Both the position numbers and the translations under genes were made by a program. From assembly GCA_963811335.1 (NCBI GenBank), contig CAWERB010000032.1:62001-126000 (forward strand): 64,000 nucleotides of DNA, given 5' to 3'. The notes beneath the pieces are model-generated. The model had not been told where the DNA came from. It made no database searches and saw nothing but the letters and a program-made list of their open reading frames with translations. Origin of the DNA: Trebonia sp963811335 (GTDB lineage: Bacteria; Actinomycetota; Actinomycetes; Streptosporangiales; Streptosporangiaceae). Below are positions 41,719-52,451 of the stretch, piece by piece (positions within the stretch are counted from its first letter, which is position 1; every line of letters begins with the position of its first letter).

Positions 41719-42282
41719 CTACGGTTGCCGGGACTCGGCGCGCGTGATGATGTCGATGAACTCCAGGGCGGCAACCGCGGTCGCGCGGCGCCAGGCGAGA
41801 AGGGTCGCGTCGAACCCCTGGCTGCCGGCGCGGCGCGACTCGATCGCGCCGACGAGCGGTTCTAGCACGGTGCGCTGGGCGGCCAGCAGGTCTGCCGGGC
41901 CCTCGCCGGCCCGGTCAAGCAGCGCGAGCTTGAGCAGCAGCGCGGACCGGATCTCCCGCACGTGCTCGACGGGCTCGTGCAGCCAGCGCTGGGCGGCGGT
42001 CAGCCCGTCGTCCGTGGCGGCGTAGACGGTGCGCTGCGGGCCCAGACCGGGTTCTGTGCCCTCGGGCACGATGAGTCCGGCGTCGAGCAGGCGGCCGATC
42101 GCGCGGTAGACCACCGCCTTGGGGATCTGCCACACCCGGCCCAGGTCACCGCCGGACGCGGTGAGCTGAGCGACCGCGAAGCCGTGGGCCTGCTGCTGGC
42201 TGAGGATGGCGAGCACGAGCCATTCCGGCAGCGACATCTCCGGAAGCGACGTCGGCTGTGACGTCGGTGGCTGGGCGTTCAT
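41719..42282 (-). CDS. PadR family transcriptional regulator
   Basis: A 187-residue protein with a PadR winged helix: SLPEWLVLAILSQQQAHGFAV, WQIPKAVVYRAIGRLLDAGLI and a wing with GPQRTVYAATDDG, followed by a helical C-terminal dimer domain. PadR proteins repress genes for stress or transport. Its nearest same-strand gene is the Mop protein. Confidence 0.85.
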   Translation of the reverse strand: MNAQPPTSQPTSLPEMSLPEWLVLAILSQQQAHGFAVAQLTASGGDLGRVWQIPKAVVYRAIGRLLDAGLIVPEGTEPGLGPQRTVYAATDDGLTAAQRWLHEPVEHVREIRSALLLKLALLDRAGEGPADLLAAQRTVLEPLVGAIESRRAGSQGFDATLLAWRRATAVAALEFIDIITRAESRQP

Positions 42283-42374
42283 GGCACATCAGGGTAACCG
42301 TTGCGGATGAGTGATCGAAGGCGACCTCCTCATCCGCAGCTCCCCGTCGCGGTCGGCGGTTAACCGTTCCCGCT

Positions 42375-42587
42375 GTGTGGACCACCCTGCTCGCGGAGGA
42401 CGGCAAGGTCGCCGACCGCCTTCTCAGCCTCCTCGCCGATGTGGAATGCCGCGGCCAGCAGGTCCACGACGCGAACGTGATCGCGACGATGCTTGTCCAT
42501 GGCGTCCGCGCGGTCGTCACGATGAACCTGGGGGATTTCGCCCGGTTCGAGGGGCATGTGAGCTTGATTCGCCTTTCGCCGGCTCAG
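42375..42587 (+). pseudogene. PIN-domain (VapC-like) toxin remnant
   Basis: About 70 codons from a GTG match only the C-terminal half of a VapC-type PIN ribonuclease: VHDANVIATMLVHGVRAVVTMNLGDFARFEG, with the conserved Asp pair. The N-terminal half with the first catalytic Asp is missing, no antitoxin gene lies upstream, and no stop follows where the domain ends; the frame runs on into the M20 gene. I read this as a decayed toxin gene. Confidence 0.55.
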
Positions 42588-42751
42588 CGCCGAGGGACTA
42601 GTCAGGAACGGGACCGGCGAACGTGGCGGGTGTCGCAGGCGACGATCCCAGGATGCCCAGCTATCGTGCATTCAAGAACGTCGACCCTGACGCGAGGACA
42701 TCGCTCCGCCGGGGGCGGCGGACAGCTCTGCCGCTCGCTTAGGAGGCCCCC

Positions 42752-44005
42752 GTGGCTGATGTCGCTGACCTCGAAGACCTGGCCGCGCTCTACCGTGACC
42801 TGCACGCCCATCCGGAGCTCGCGTTCGCCGAGCGCCGGACCGCGAGCATCGTCACGGAGCGGCTGCACGGCCTGGGCTACCGGGTCACGGCCGCCGTCGG
42901 CGGGACGGGCGTAGTCGGCGTGCTCGAGAACGGCGACGGGCCGACGGTGCTGCTGCGCGCGGACATGGACGCGCTCCCGGTGCTCGAGCAGACCGGCCTG
43001 CCGTACGCGAGCACCCGGCGGGTGCGGGACGCCGCGGGCTCTGACGTCCCCGTGATGCACGCCTGCGGCCACGACATGCACGTCAGCTGCCTGCTCGGCG
43101 CGGCGGCGGAACTGGCCGCGCAAGCGTCGTCCGGCGCCTGGCAGGGCAGGCTGCTGCTCGTCTTCCAGCCGGCCGAGGAGGGCGACGGGGGAGCGCGGGC
43201 CATGATCGACGACGGCCTGTACGACCGCTTCCCCGTGCCCGACATCGTGCTCGGCCAGCACGTCATGCCGCTGCCCGCGGGCGTGCTCGGCCTGCACGGC
43301 GGGCCTGCGATGGCCGCGGCCGACGCGATACGCGTCGTGCTGTACGGCGAGGGCGGTCACGGCTCGCGCCCGGAGACCACGGTCGACCCGGTGCTGATGG
43401 CCGCCGCTACGGTGCTGCGCCTGCAGGGCATCGTCTCCCGCGAGGTGGCGGCGAGCGACACGGCCGTACTGACCGTGGGCTCGCTGCACGCGGGCACCGC
43501 GCCGAACATCATCCCCGACCGGGCCGAGCTGCAGCTCTCGCTCCGCTCATTCGACGAGAAGGTGCACGCCAAGGTCCGTGACGCGATCGACCGGATCGTC
43601 CGCGCCGAGGCAGCCGCGTCCGGCGCGCGGAAGGACCCGGAGATCACCACGACGGAGGCGTTCCCCGTCCTGGTCAACGACCCGGCGCAGTCCGCCAGGC
43701 TCACCGAGGTGTTCAACGCAGGCGTCGGCCTGACCCTCGACCCCGGCCCGGTGACGGGCAGCGAGGACGTCGGCGTGCTGGCGACCGCCGCGGGCGTCCC
43801 GTGCGTCTACTGGTTCCTTGGCGGCTCCGACCCGGCCCTGTTCACCGGGGTCACCACGATCGAGGAGGCCAAGGACATCGTGGACGGCCTGCCGTCCAAC
43901 CACTCACCGTTCTTCGCCCCGGTGGTCGAGCCGACGCTGCGCACCGGCATCACCGCGCTGACCACGGCCGCCCGCACCTACCTGGCACCCGCCGCGGAAA
44001 GCTAG
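42752..44005 (+). CDS. M20 family metallo-amidohydrolase
   Basis: A complete 417-residue M20D amidohydrolase: RADMDALPV (metal Asp, residues 70-78), HACGHDMHVSCLLGAA near 103, FQPAEEGDGGARAM near 140 with catalytic Glu, and GHGSRPETTVDPV in the dimerisation lid. Such enzymes cleave N-acyl amino acids, hippurate or indole-3-acetyl conjugates. A GTG start follows AGGAG. The exact amide is unknown. Confidence 0.92.
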   Translation: MADVADLEDLAALYRDLHAHPELAFAERRTASIVTERLHGLGYRVTAAVGGTGVVGVLENGDGPTVLLRADMDALPVLEQTGLPYASTRRVRDAAGSDVPVMHACGHDMHVSCLLGAAAELAAQASSGAWQGRLLLVFQPAEEGDGGARAMIDDGLYDRFPVPDIVLGQHVMPLPAGVLGLHGGPAMAAADAIRVVLYGEGGHGSRPETTVDPVLMAAATVLRLQGIVSREVAASDTAVLTVGSLHAGTAPNIIPDRAELQLSLRSFDEKVHAKVRDAIDRIVRAEAAASGARKDPEITTTEAFPVLVNDPAQSARLTEVFNAGVGLTLDPGPVTGSEDVGVLATAAGVPCVYWFLGGSDPALFTGVTTIEEAKDIVDGLPSNHSPFFAPVVEPTLRTGITALTTAARTYLAPAAES

Positions 44006-44012
44006 CCGTGCG

Positions 44013-44873
44013 CTAGCCGGGGAAGGCGTCGGCGAGGACCGCGCCGATCGGGCCGATCGCGGCCGGGTCCTGCGGGCCGACGATGATCATGCCGTCCGCT
44101 CCCACGGCCGCCAGCGACCGGGCCGACGCCGCGAGGGCGGCCAGGTCCGAGGAGTCGAACGCGAACACGGTCTTGGTGATCTCCGCCGGGTCGCGCCCGA
44201 TCCGGTCGCAGTGCCCGGCGAGCACGTCGAACTTGTGCCGTACGGAGTCCGGGTCGCCAGCGAACACGTTGCACGCGTCCCCGTACCTGGCGACCAGGTC
44301 CAGCGTGCGCTTCTCGCCGCCGCCCGCCACGAGCACCGGGATGGACCCGCGCACCGGCCGCGGCGCGTTGTGGGCATCCCGCACCGCGTAGAACTTCCCT
44401 GTGAAGGTCGCCTGCTCGCCGGTGAACATGGCGCGGCAGATGGCCAGCTGCTCATCCAGCCGGTCGAACCGCTCGCCGAGCCCGGGGAAGCCGATACCGT
44501 ACGCCTCGTGCTCGGCGACGTCCCAGCCCGCGCCGACGCCGAGCATCGCCCGGCCGCCCGACACCACGTCCAGCGTGGTCACCGCCTTGGCGAGCAGCCC
44601 GGGCGCGCGCATCGTCACCGGGCTGACCAGCGCGAACAGCGTCGCAGACGACGTGACCGCGGCAAGCGCGCCGAGTACCGTGTACGCCTCGAACATGGGG
44701 GAGGCCGGGCCGCCGCCCACCTGGTTCTGGTGCACGTGATCCGGCACGGAGATCGCGTCGAACCCGGCATCCTCGGCCAGCTTCGCGGCATAGGCGAGCC
44801 GCCCGAACACCGCCGCCCCGTCGTCGACGCTGCCGTAAGACCCAAAGTGAATGCCACGCCGGATGAGCGCCAC
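44013..44873 (-). CDS. LLM class oxidoreductase, F420-type
   Basis: A 286-residue luciferase-like protein: GIHFGSYGSVDDGAAVFGRL, DAISVPDHVHQNQVGG, LDVVSGGRAMLGVGAGWDVAEHEAYG and IPVLVAGGGEKRTL. The WDVAEHEAYG segment and the short length are typical of F420-dependent members in actinobacteria. GTG at 44873 follows GAGGGG. Convergent with the M20 gene. Confidence 0.85.
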   Translation of the reverse strand: MALIRRGIHFGSYGSVDDGAAVFGRLAYAAKLAEDAGFDAISVPDHVHQNQVGGGPASPMFEAYTVLGALAAVTSSATLFALVSPVTMRAPGLLAKAVTTLDVVSGGRAMLGVGAGWDVAEHEAYGIGFPGLGERFDRLDEQLAICRAMFTGEQATFTGKFYAVRDAHNAPRPVRGSIPVLVAGGGEKRTLDLVARYGDACNVFAGDPDSVRHKFDVLAGHCDRIGRDPAEITKTVFAFDSSDLAALAASARSLAAVGADGMIIVGPQDPAAIGPIGAVLADAFPG

Positions 44874-44965
44874 GAGACCCCTCGCATCGGTTGCCGAGCC
44901 AAGACCTACAGCCCGAACGTATGCGTGGCTCCGCCTCCCCCGCCACCGGAACCTGGAACGCGTCT

Positions 44966-45799
44966 TCAGCGAAGTGAGGCGATGATCGCCTCCGCCTGGC
45001 GAATGAGCGGGGCATCGATCATCTGGCCGTCGACCTTGACCGCGCCCTTGTCGCGGGCGCCTGCGTCGCGCGCCGCGGCGAGCACCCGCCGCGCCCACGC
45101 GACCTGCGCCTCGTCCGCCTGGAACGCGTTGCGGACGACCGCGACCTGGCTCGGGTGGATGCAGCCCTTGAGCGTGAACCCGGACGCGGCCGCGTCCTCC
45201 GCCTCGGCGGCGAGCCCGTCAAGGTCGGGGATGTTCACGTACACCGCGTCGATGGCTGGCCGGCCGTGAGCGGACGCCGCGAGCAGGACCGCCGACCTGG
45301 CGTGCAGCGCGACGTCCCGGTACCCGCCGTCTGGCCGCCGGCTCGTCCGGCCGCCCATGGCGGCGATCAGGTCCTCCGCGCCCCACATCACCGCGATGAC
45401 GCCGGGCGCGGCGGCGATCTCGGCCGCGTTGACCACGCCGAGCGGCGTCTCGCACAGCGCCACCACGCGCCAGCCGCCGCCGAGCGCGTCGAGCTGCGCC
45501 CTGGTCTCCGTCTTGGGCAGCATGACCTGCCGGTACCGGGTCCCGCGCAGCGCCGCGATGTCCGCGGCGTGCTCGGGTGTCCCGGTGGCGTTGACCCGGA
45601 CGATGACCCGCGCCGGGTCCAGGTCGGTGGCGACGAGCGCCGCCCGCGCCGCGTCCTTGCCGTCGGCGCCGACGCCGTCCTCCAGGTCGAGGATGACCGC
45701 GTCGGCGGCGGCGAGCGCCTTGGCGTACCGGTCGGGCCGGTCAGCGGGGCAGAACAGCAGCGCGGGCCCCGGCAGGGGCGGGATCTCCGCTGCTGTCAT
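44966..45799 (-). CDS. CitE-like HpcH/HpaI family CoA-ester lyase
   Basis: The 277-residue TIM barrel has LFCPADRPDRYAKAL, AVILDLEDGVG (acidic metal ligand, near residue 36), RVNATGTPEHAADIAAL, MLPKTE and a late GFTLKGCIHPSQVAVVRNAF. CitE-like stand-alone lyases cleave malyl-, citramalyl- or methylmalyl-CoA. It overlaps the MaoC gene by ATGA. CitE-like, MaoC and acyl-CoA dehydrogenase genes in this order also occur in Mycobacterium tuberculosis (Rv2498c-Rv2500c), linked to leucine catabolism and itaconate dissimilation. A similar role here is inference. Confidence 0.88.
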   Translation of the reverse strand: MTAAEIPPLPGPALLFCPADRPDRYAKALAAADAVILDLEDGVGADGKDAARAALVATDLDPARVIVRVNATGTPEHAADIAALRGTRYRQVMLPKTETRAQLDALGGGWRVVALCETPLGVVNAAEIAAAPGVIAVMWGAEDLIAAMGGRTSRRPDGGYRDVALHARSAVLLAASAHGRPAIDAVYVNIPDLDGLAAEAEDAAASGFTLKGCIHPSQVAVVRNAFQADEAQVAWARRVLAAARDAGARDKGAVKVDGQMIDAPLIRQAEAIIASLR

Positions 45800-46324
45800 C
45801 GCTGTCCCTCCGGCCGTCCGCCGGCGGCAGCCTCGGTGTCGCCGTCCGGGCGGCAGCGCATCAGGGTGGTCCTGGTGACCACGGCCACGACGTCGCCGTG
45901 CTGGTTGCGCGCGGTGTGCTCGAAGGTCACGATCCCCTGGCCTGGCCAGGCTCGCCGACAGCCGCTTGCCGGTCACCACCGTCTCACCGTAGATCGTGTC
46001 GCCGTGCCGGACCGGAGCTGGGAAATTCGCGTCGCGGAACCCGAGGTTCGCCACGATCGTGCCCTGGGTGAGATGACCCACGGAGAGCCCGACCAGGACC
46101 GACATGGTGAGCAGGCTGTTCACCAGGCGCTCGCCGAACTCGGTCGACTCGCTGAACGCGGCGTCCAGGTGCAGCGACTGCGGGTTCATGGTCAGCGTGG
46201 AGAACAGCGTGTTGTCCGCCTCGCCGATGGTGCGCCCGGGCGAGTGCCGGTAGACGACCCCGGTCCGCAGCTCCTCGAACCACAGCCCGCGCTGCCGGAC
46301 GACCTCGGCCGGCGGCTCACTCAT
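45796..46324 (-). CDS. MaoC-type acyl-CoA hydratase (apparent frameshift)
   Basis: A hot-dog-fold hydratase: GLWFEELRTGVVYRHSPGRT, DNTLFSTLTMNPQSLHLDAA (active Asp and His), GTIVANLGFRDANFPAPVRHGDTI. The frame breaks near 45945 in a repeated GCCAGGCCAGG; the C-terminus continues as GIVTFEHTARNQHGDVVAV, one base over, to a stop at 45796. It would be about 175 residues. The gene overlaps the CitE-like gene, so the two probably act in sequence. The start follows GGGAGGG. Confidence 0.85.
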
Positions 46325-46406
46325 GATTCCCTCCCGTCGCGCGACTTCCCGCACGACATTACCGAGCCCGGTGACGGCCGCCCCCGCCGCCTGCCGCGCG
46401 ACGTGC

Positions 46407-47693
46407 TCACTCCTCCAGGTACGCGGCGTACTTGGCCCGGGCGGCGGCCAGCTTCTTCGGCAGGTGCTCCGACGGCCACAGGTCGTCGGACGGCTGGTAG
46501 TCACGCAGCACCTGCCTGGCCACGGTGACCTTGTGCACCTCGGTCGGCCCGTCGGCGATTCCCATCACGAAGGAGCCGGTCACCATCCGGGTCAGCGGCA
46601 TCTCGTTGCTCGCGCCGAGCGCGCCGTGCACCTGCAGCGCGCGTGAGGCGATGTCGTGGTACACGGCGGGCATCATCACCTTGATCGCCGCGATGTTCTT
46701 GCGGACCTTCCGGTAGTCGTTGTACTTGTCGATCTCCCACGCGGTGTACAGCACGAGCAGCCGGAACTGGGTGAGCTGCGCGTAGGAGTCGGCGATGTAG
46801 CCCTGCACGAACTGCTTGTCCGCGAGCAGGCTGCCCGCCGTGTAACGGGACAGGGCGCGCTCGCACAGCATGTCGAGAGCCTTCTGGCACTGGGCGATGG
46901 TGCGCATCGCGTGGTGGATGCGGCCGCCGCCGAGCCGGGTCTGCGCGATCGCGAACCCCTGCCCCTCGCCGCCGAGCAGCGCGTCGGCAGCCACCCGCAC
47001 GTTGTCGTACCTGATCAGCGCGTGTGATCCCTCGCCGATGGGCTCGGCGCCGACGCCGACGTTGCGCTCGATCGTGATGCCCGGCGTGTCGGCGGGGACC
47101 AGGAACATCGACATGTTCTTGCCACGCGGCGCGTCCGGGTCGGTCACCACCATGACGATGATGAACGAGGCGGACTTCGCATTGGACGAGAAGAACTTGT
47201 AGCCGCTGATCACCCAGTCGTCCCCGTCGCGCACCGCCCGGGTCCGGAACTGCGTGGGGTCCGAGCCCCCCTCGGGCTCGGTCATCGAGAAGGAGGAGAA
47301 CACTTCGCCCTCGAGCAGCGGCTTAAGGTACCGCTCCTTCTGCTCGGCCGTGCCGAAGCGGGCGATGATCTCCGCGTTCCCGGTGTCGGGCGCCTGGCAG
47401 CCGAAGATTACCGACGCCCAGGACGACCGCCCGAGTATCTCGTTGAGTAGGCAGAGCTTGACCTGCCCGTGCCCCTGCCCGCCGAGCGCGGGCTCCAGGT
47501 GCGTCGCCCATAGCCCCTGGTCCCTGACCGCCTGCTTGAGCGGGTCGATGACCTTGCGCACCCGGCCGTCCGGTGGCGTGTACGCCAGGCCAGGCCAGAT
47601 GAGATCGAGTGGTTCCACTTCCTCGCGCACGAAGGCGTCAGCCCAGTCGAGCTTCTCCTGGTACTCCGGGTCGGTTGAGAAATCCCACGACAT
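46407..47693 (-). CDS. Acyl-CoA dehydrogenase
   Basis: A complete 428-residue flavoprotein: PALGGQGHGQVKLCLLNEI, CQAPDTGNAEIIARFGTAEQKERYL, SSFSMTEPEGGSDPTQF, ISGYKFFSSNA, IGEGSHALIRYDNVRV and RALQVHGALGASNEMPLTRM with PTEVHKVTVARQVL at the end. It is the longer ACAD10/11-like type. Electrons would pass to the EtfAB encoded next. It is upstream of the MaoC gene on the same strand. Confidence 0.92.
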   Translation of the reverse strand: MSWDFSTDPEYQEKLDWADAFVREEVEPLDLIWPGLAYTPPDGRVRKVIDPLKQAVRDQGLWATHLEPALGGQGHGQVKLCLLNEILGRSSWASVIFGCQAPDTGNAEIIARFGTAEQKERYLKPLLEGEVFSSFSMTEPEGGSDPTQFRTRAVRDGDDWVISGYKFFSSNAKSASFIIVMVVTDPDAPRGKNMSMFLVPADTPGITIERNVGVGAEPIGEGSHALIRYDNVRVAADALLGGEGQGFAIAQTRLGGGRIHHAMRTIAQCQKALDMLCERALSRYTAGSLLADKQFVQGYIADSYAQLTQFRLLVLYTAWEIDKYNDYRKVRKNIAAIKVMMPAVYHDIASRALQVHGALGASNEMPLTRMVTGSFVMGIADGPTEVHKVTVARQVLRDYQPSDDLWPSEHLPKKLAAARAKYAAYLEE

Positions 47694-48166
47694 TGCGGCC
47701 GCCTTCCGGTGCAGAGTTCACTCAGCCCGAGACCATCATCTGCGACCGGCCGCCGGAGAGATAGAGGCATGCAGGCGCTGCGGTCTTTGCGGCGTCTTCC
47801 GACGGCAACCCCGAGGCTCTAACCGTCCCGACCGCCGGGGGCTATGGGCAAGGCGGGCTAGTTTGAATAGGTGGCCCGGCTGTCAAGGTGCTGGTGGTGC
47901 CGCGGCGGCGGGGGTCCTGGTACGCGGGGGAACCGCGTGGCTGGCGTTGCCCGCGGGCGGCCTGTCACGGCGGGGTTCCCGGCGCGGGGCGGGCCCTGGC
48001 CGGCCTGCCTACCTCCCCCGGGGGCGCCGGCTGCCCACCGCGGCCACGCCGGCACCCGCCGGGACGCCCTGGCCGGCCCGCAAGCCAGCTAACTTACCGG
48101 CCTGGGGCTATGGGGGCCGTGCAGGCCCCTATGACCGGGGGGCGCAGGGGCTCGTCCCCCCGCAGG
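47694..48166. other. Intergenic stretch with repeat copy F
   Basis: About 470 bases between the acyl-CoA dehydrogenase start and the EtfA end. The ORFs here are shadows of GC-rich composition without homology. Apart from repeat copy F (48136-48162) I see no feature. Confidence 0.5.
48136..48162 (-). repeat. GC-rich palindromic repeat, copy F (short, diverged)
   Basis: On the minus strand it reads GCGGGGGGACGAGCCCC followed by TGCGCCCCCCGG. It ends five bases beyond the EtfA stop, so like copies A and B it follows the end of a gene. Confidence 0.5.
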
Positions 48167-49135
48167 CTAACTTCTGTGCTTGCCGATCTCGTCGATGAGC
48201 TGGGGGACAACGGTGAACAGGTCGCCGACGACGCCGTAGTCGGCGATCTCGAAGATGGGCGCCTCTGGGTCCTTGTTGACCGCCATGATCGTCTTGACTG
48301 TCTGCATCCCGGCCCGGTGCTGGATCGCGCCGCTGATCCCGACCGCGACGTACAGCTGCGGGGAGACGGTCTTGCCGGTCTGCCCGACCTGGAACTGGTG
48401 CGGGTACCAGCCCGCGTCGGTCACCGCCCGCGACGCCCCCACCGCGGCGCCGAGGGAGTCGGCCAGCTTCTCGATGATCTCGAAGCCGTCCGCCGACCCG
48501 GTGCCGCGCCCGCCGGACACGATCACCTGCGCCTCGGTCAGCTCCGGCCGCTCCCCCTTGGGCGCCACGACGCGCTCGGAGACCCGCGCGGCCTTCGCGG
48601 CGTCGGATGCCGTGAAGGCGACCGCCTCAACCGCGGGCGCGGCCGCGCCCGCCGACGCCTCAGGTGTGATCGCGTTGGGCCGCACCGCGATGACCGGCGT
48701 CCCGGACCGCACCGTGGAGCGGACGGTGATCGAGCCGCCGAAGTTCGGCTGCTCCGCCACCGGCCCGTTGTCCCCGGCGGTGACGTTGACCGCGTCGGTC
48801 AGCACCCCCGACCCGGTCTTGACCGCCAGCCGCCCGGCGATCTCCTTGCCCTCGGTCGTCCCGGCGACCAGCACCGCCGCAGGCGCCGCGGACGTGACCA
48901 GCGAGGCGAGCAGCTCCGCCGCCGGCGCCACCGGGTAGTCGGCGAAGTCGGCCGAGTCGGCCGCGTAGACCTTCTCCGCCCCGTACTCGCCCAGACGCCC
49001 CGCGGCCGCCTCCGCGCCCGGCCCTGTCCACACGACCGACGGAGTGCCGAGCCGCCGGGCGGCGGTCAGCAGCTCCAGGGTGACCTTCTTGACCTCGCCG
49101 CCAGCGTGCTCCGCGAGGACCAGTACCTCAGCCAT
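48167..49135 (-). CDS. etfA: Electron transfer flavoprotein alpha subunit
   Basis: The 322-residue subunit has MAEVLVLAEHAGGEV, a domain-I core and a C-terminal FAD-binding domain with VIVSGGRGTGSADGFEIIEKLA, SRAVTDAGWYPHQFQVGQTGKTVSPQLYVAVGISGAIQH and AVNKDPEAPIFEIADYGVVGDL. It passes electrons from acyl-CoA dehydrogenases to the quinone pool. GGAGG lies eight bases before the ATG. It follows etfB by 12 bases. Confidence 0.95.
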   Translation of the reverse strand: MAEVLVLAEHAGGEVKKVTLELLTAARRLGTPSVVWTGPGAEAAAGRLGEYGAEKVYAADSADFADYPVAPAAELLASLVTSAAPAAVLVAGTTEGKEIAGRLAVKTGSGVLTDAVNVTAGDNGPVAEQPNFGGSITVRSTVRSGTPVIAVRPNAITPEASAGAAAPAVEAVAFTASDAAKAARVSERVVAPKGERPELTEAQVIVSGGRGTGSADGFEIIEKLADSLGAAVGASRAVTDAGWYPHQFQVGQTGKTVSPQLYVAVGISGAIQHRAGMQTVKTIMAVNKDPEAPIFEIADYGVVGDLFTVVPQLIDEIGKHRS

Positions 49136-49147
49136 ATTCAAGTCCTC

Positions 49148-49928
49148 CTAGATGAACTTCCGCTCGGCGAGGAACCCGGCCGCCTTGCTGCCGCCGTCCC
49201 CCTCGTCCTTGACCACCACGCCCGCGGCCCGCGGCGGGCGCGCCGCGAAGTCCTCTACCCAGCGACGCCGCCCCCGCCAGCCCCACCGCGGAAGCGTCCA
49301 GGGACAGGTCGGCCAGCGTGAGCGCCTGCACCGGCTTCTTCTTCGCCGCCATGATCCCCTTGAACGTCGGGTACCGCGGCTCGTTGATCTTCTCCACCAC
49401 CGACACCACCGCCGGCAGCGCCCCGGTCACCACCTGGTACCCGTCATCGCTCACCCGCCGGACCGTCACCGACCCGCCGTCGATGTCCACCTTCGACGCC
49501 AGCGTCAGCTGCGGCACCCCCAGCCGCTCGGCCACCATCGCCGGCACCACCCCGGTCCGCGCGTCGGTCGACTCAGCGCCGAAGATCACCAGGTCGAACC
49601 CGGCCTGCTTGAGCGCCGCCGCCAGCACCGCCGACGTCGCCAGCGTGTCCGACCCGGCCAGCCCGTCGTCGGTCACGTGCACGGCCTTGTCGGCGCCCAT
49701 CGACAGAGCCTTGCGGATCGACTCCGCCGCCTTCGCGGGCCCCATCGACAGGATCGTCACCTCACCGCCGTGCGCCTCGGCGATCTTCAGGCCCTCCTCG
49801 ATCGCGTACTCGTCAAGCTCGTTGATCAGCCCGTCAACCGAGGCCCGGTCCAACGTGCCGTCACCCGGCCTGAGCGTCCGCTCAACCGCGGTATCCGGCA
49901 CCTGCTTCACGCAGACGACGATGTTCAC
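49148..49928 (-). CDS. etfB: Electron transfer flavoprotein beta subunit (apparent frameshift)
   Basis: MNIVVCVKQVPDT opens a canonical EtfB: INELDEYAIEEGLKIAEAHGG, SMGPAKAAESIRKALSMGAD, FGAESTDARTGVVPAMVAE and PRYPTFKGIMAAKKK. The frame fails near 49262 after AGAASL. Removing one G from a GGG run gives VEDFAARPPRAAGVVV and the expected end AAGFLAERKFI, with a stop at 49148. etfA next to it is intact and the two subunits act only together, so a sequencing error is likely. Confidence 0.92.
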
Positions 49929-50024
49929 GAGCAGTTCCTCATCTCTTCTCCGTTTTCCCGGCGTCGGTCCCTGTCGGATCGGTCCAGGTTGGGTCGGGTC
50001 GGTGTGCCGGTCAGGGCGGTCTGG

Positions 50025-51620
<1,596 letters not shown>

Positions 51621-51637
51621 GAAAATCACCTCGATCT

Positions 51638-51671
51638 GGTATCGGATACCGTTAAAATGGTACTGAGTACC
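51638..51671. promoter_or_regulatory. Twin TetR-type operators
   Basis: GGTATCGGATACC (51638-51650) and GGTACTGAGTACC (51659-51671) are both perfect 6-1-6 palindromes of the form GGTAYYGRRTACC. Their centres are 21 bp apart, two helical turns. They lie between the divergent mutase and TetR genes, so the regulator probably controls both. Confidence 0.8.
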
Positions 51672-51747
51672 GCCCAGGGTCGCAAGCACAGCGGCCGCAA
51701 GCAGTGGTCGCTGGCGGCCACGAGCGGTCCCGGGAAAGGAGCCGGTC

Positions 51748-52434
51748 ATGACCAAGCCAACGGCCCGTGAACGGCTGGCCGAGGCCGCGTTCGCCCTGTT
51801 CGATGAGCGCGGGTACGAGCAGACGACCGTCGACGACATCACCGAGCGGGCAGGACTTGGCCGGACCACGTTCTTCCGGCACTACCGCACCAAGGAAGAC
51901 GTAATCTTCCCCGACCACGACCGCCTGCTCGAGCAGGTCGCGGAGCGGCTGCGGACCCCGGCCCAGGGCAGCCATCTCGGCGCGGTCGCCGATGCCGTCC
52001 GCCTGGTCCTGCTGCACTACGTCAACGAGGGCGACCTGGCCCGCCGCCGGTACGCGCTCACCAGCAAGGTCCCGGCGCTGCACGACAGGGAGATCGTCAG
52101 CGGCGCCCGGTACCAGCGGTTGTTCCGCGAGTACATCGCCGGCCGGCGGCCGGATCCCGGGCAGCCGCAAGACGGCGAGCCAGCCCAGCTGCGCGCCGAG
52201 ATGGCCGCCGCTGCCCTGGTCGCGGCGCACAACCACGTGCTGCGGCGCTGGCTGCGGGGGGAATCCCCCGATCCGGTTCGCGAGGTCGACGAGGCGCTGC
52301 GCCTGGTGACCGAGTTGTTCGCCGAGCCGGCCGGTGAGCCGGAGGGCGGCACCACCGTCGTGGCCTTCCGCACCGGCCAGGACATCGACTCGCTCATCCC
52401 GGCGCTGCGCCGCATCGCCGGGCAGCCGGCGTGA
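51748..52434 (+). CDS. TetR family transcriptional regulator
   Basis: A 228-residue regulator with a classical TetR HTH: RLAEAAFALFDERGYEQTTV, DDITERAGLGRTTFFRHYRTKEDVIF (residues 28-53), then a helical ligand domain and a Gly-rich C-terminal extension. Two matching palindromes lie in front. An acyl-CoA ligand would fit the neighbouring genes. Confidence 0.9.
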   Translation: MTKPTARERLAEAAFALFDERGYEQTTVDDITERAGLGRTTFFRHYRTKEDVIFPDHDRLLEQVAERLRTPAQGSHLGAVADAVRLVLLHYVNEGDLARRRYALTSKVPALHDREIVSGARYQRLFREYIAGRRPDPGQPQDGEPAQLRAEMAAAALVAAHNHVLRRWLRGESPDPVREVDEALRLVTELFAEPAGEPEGGTTVVAFRTGQDIDSLIPALRRIAGQPA

Positions 52435-52451
52435 GGCCGGTCCTCTCGCTT

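Noticed and set aside
44966..46504. One 512-codon MaoC-CitE fusion
   Set aside because: The join is produced by a frameshift in the MaoC gene; the correct frame ends in an ATGA overlap with the CitE-like gene.
47888..49321. 477-codon ORF antisense to etfA and etfB
   Set aside because: Covers two certain ETF genes on the other strand; its intergenic part has no family resemblance.
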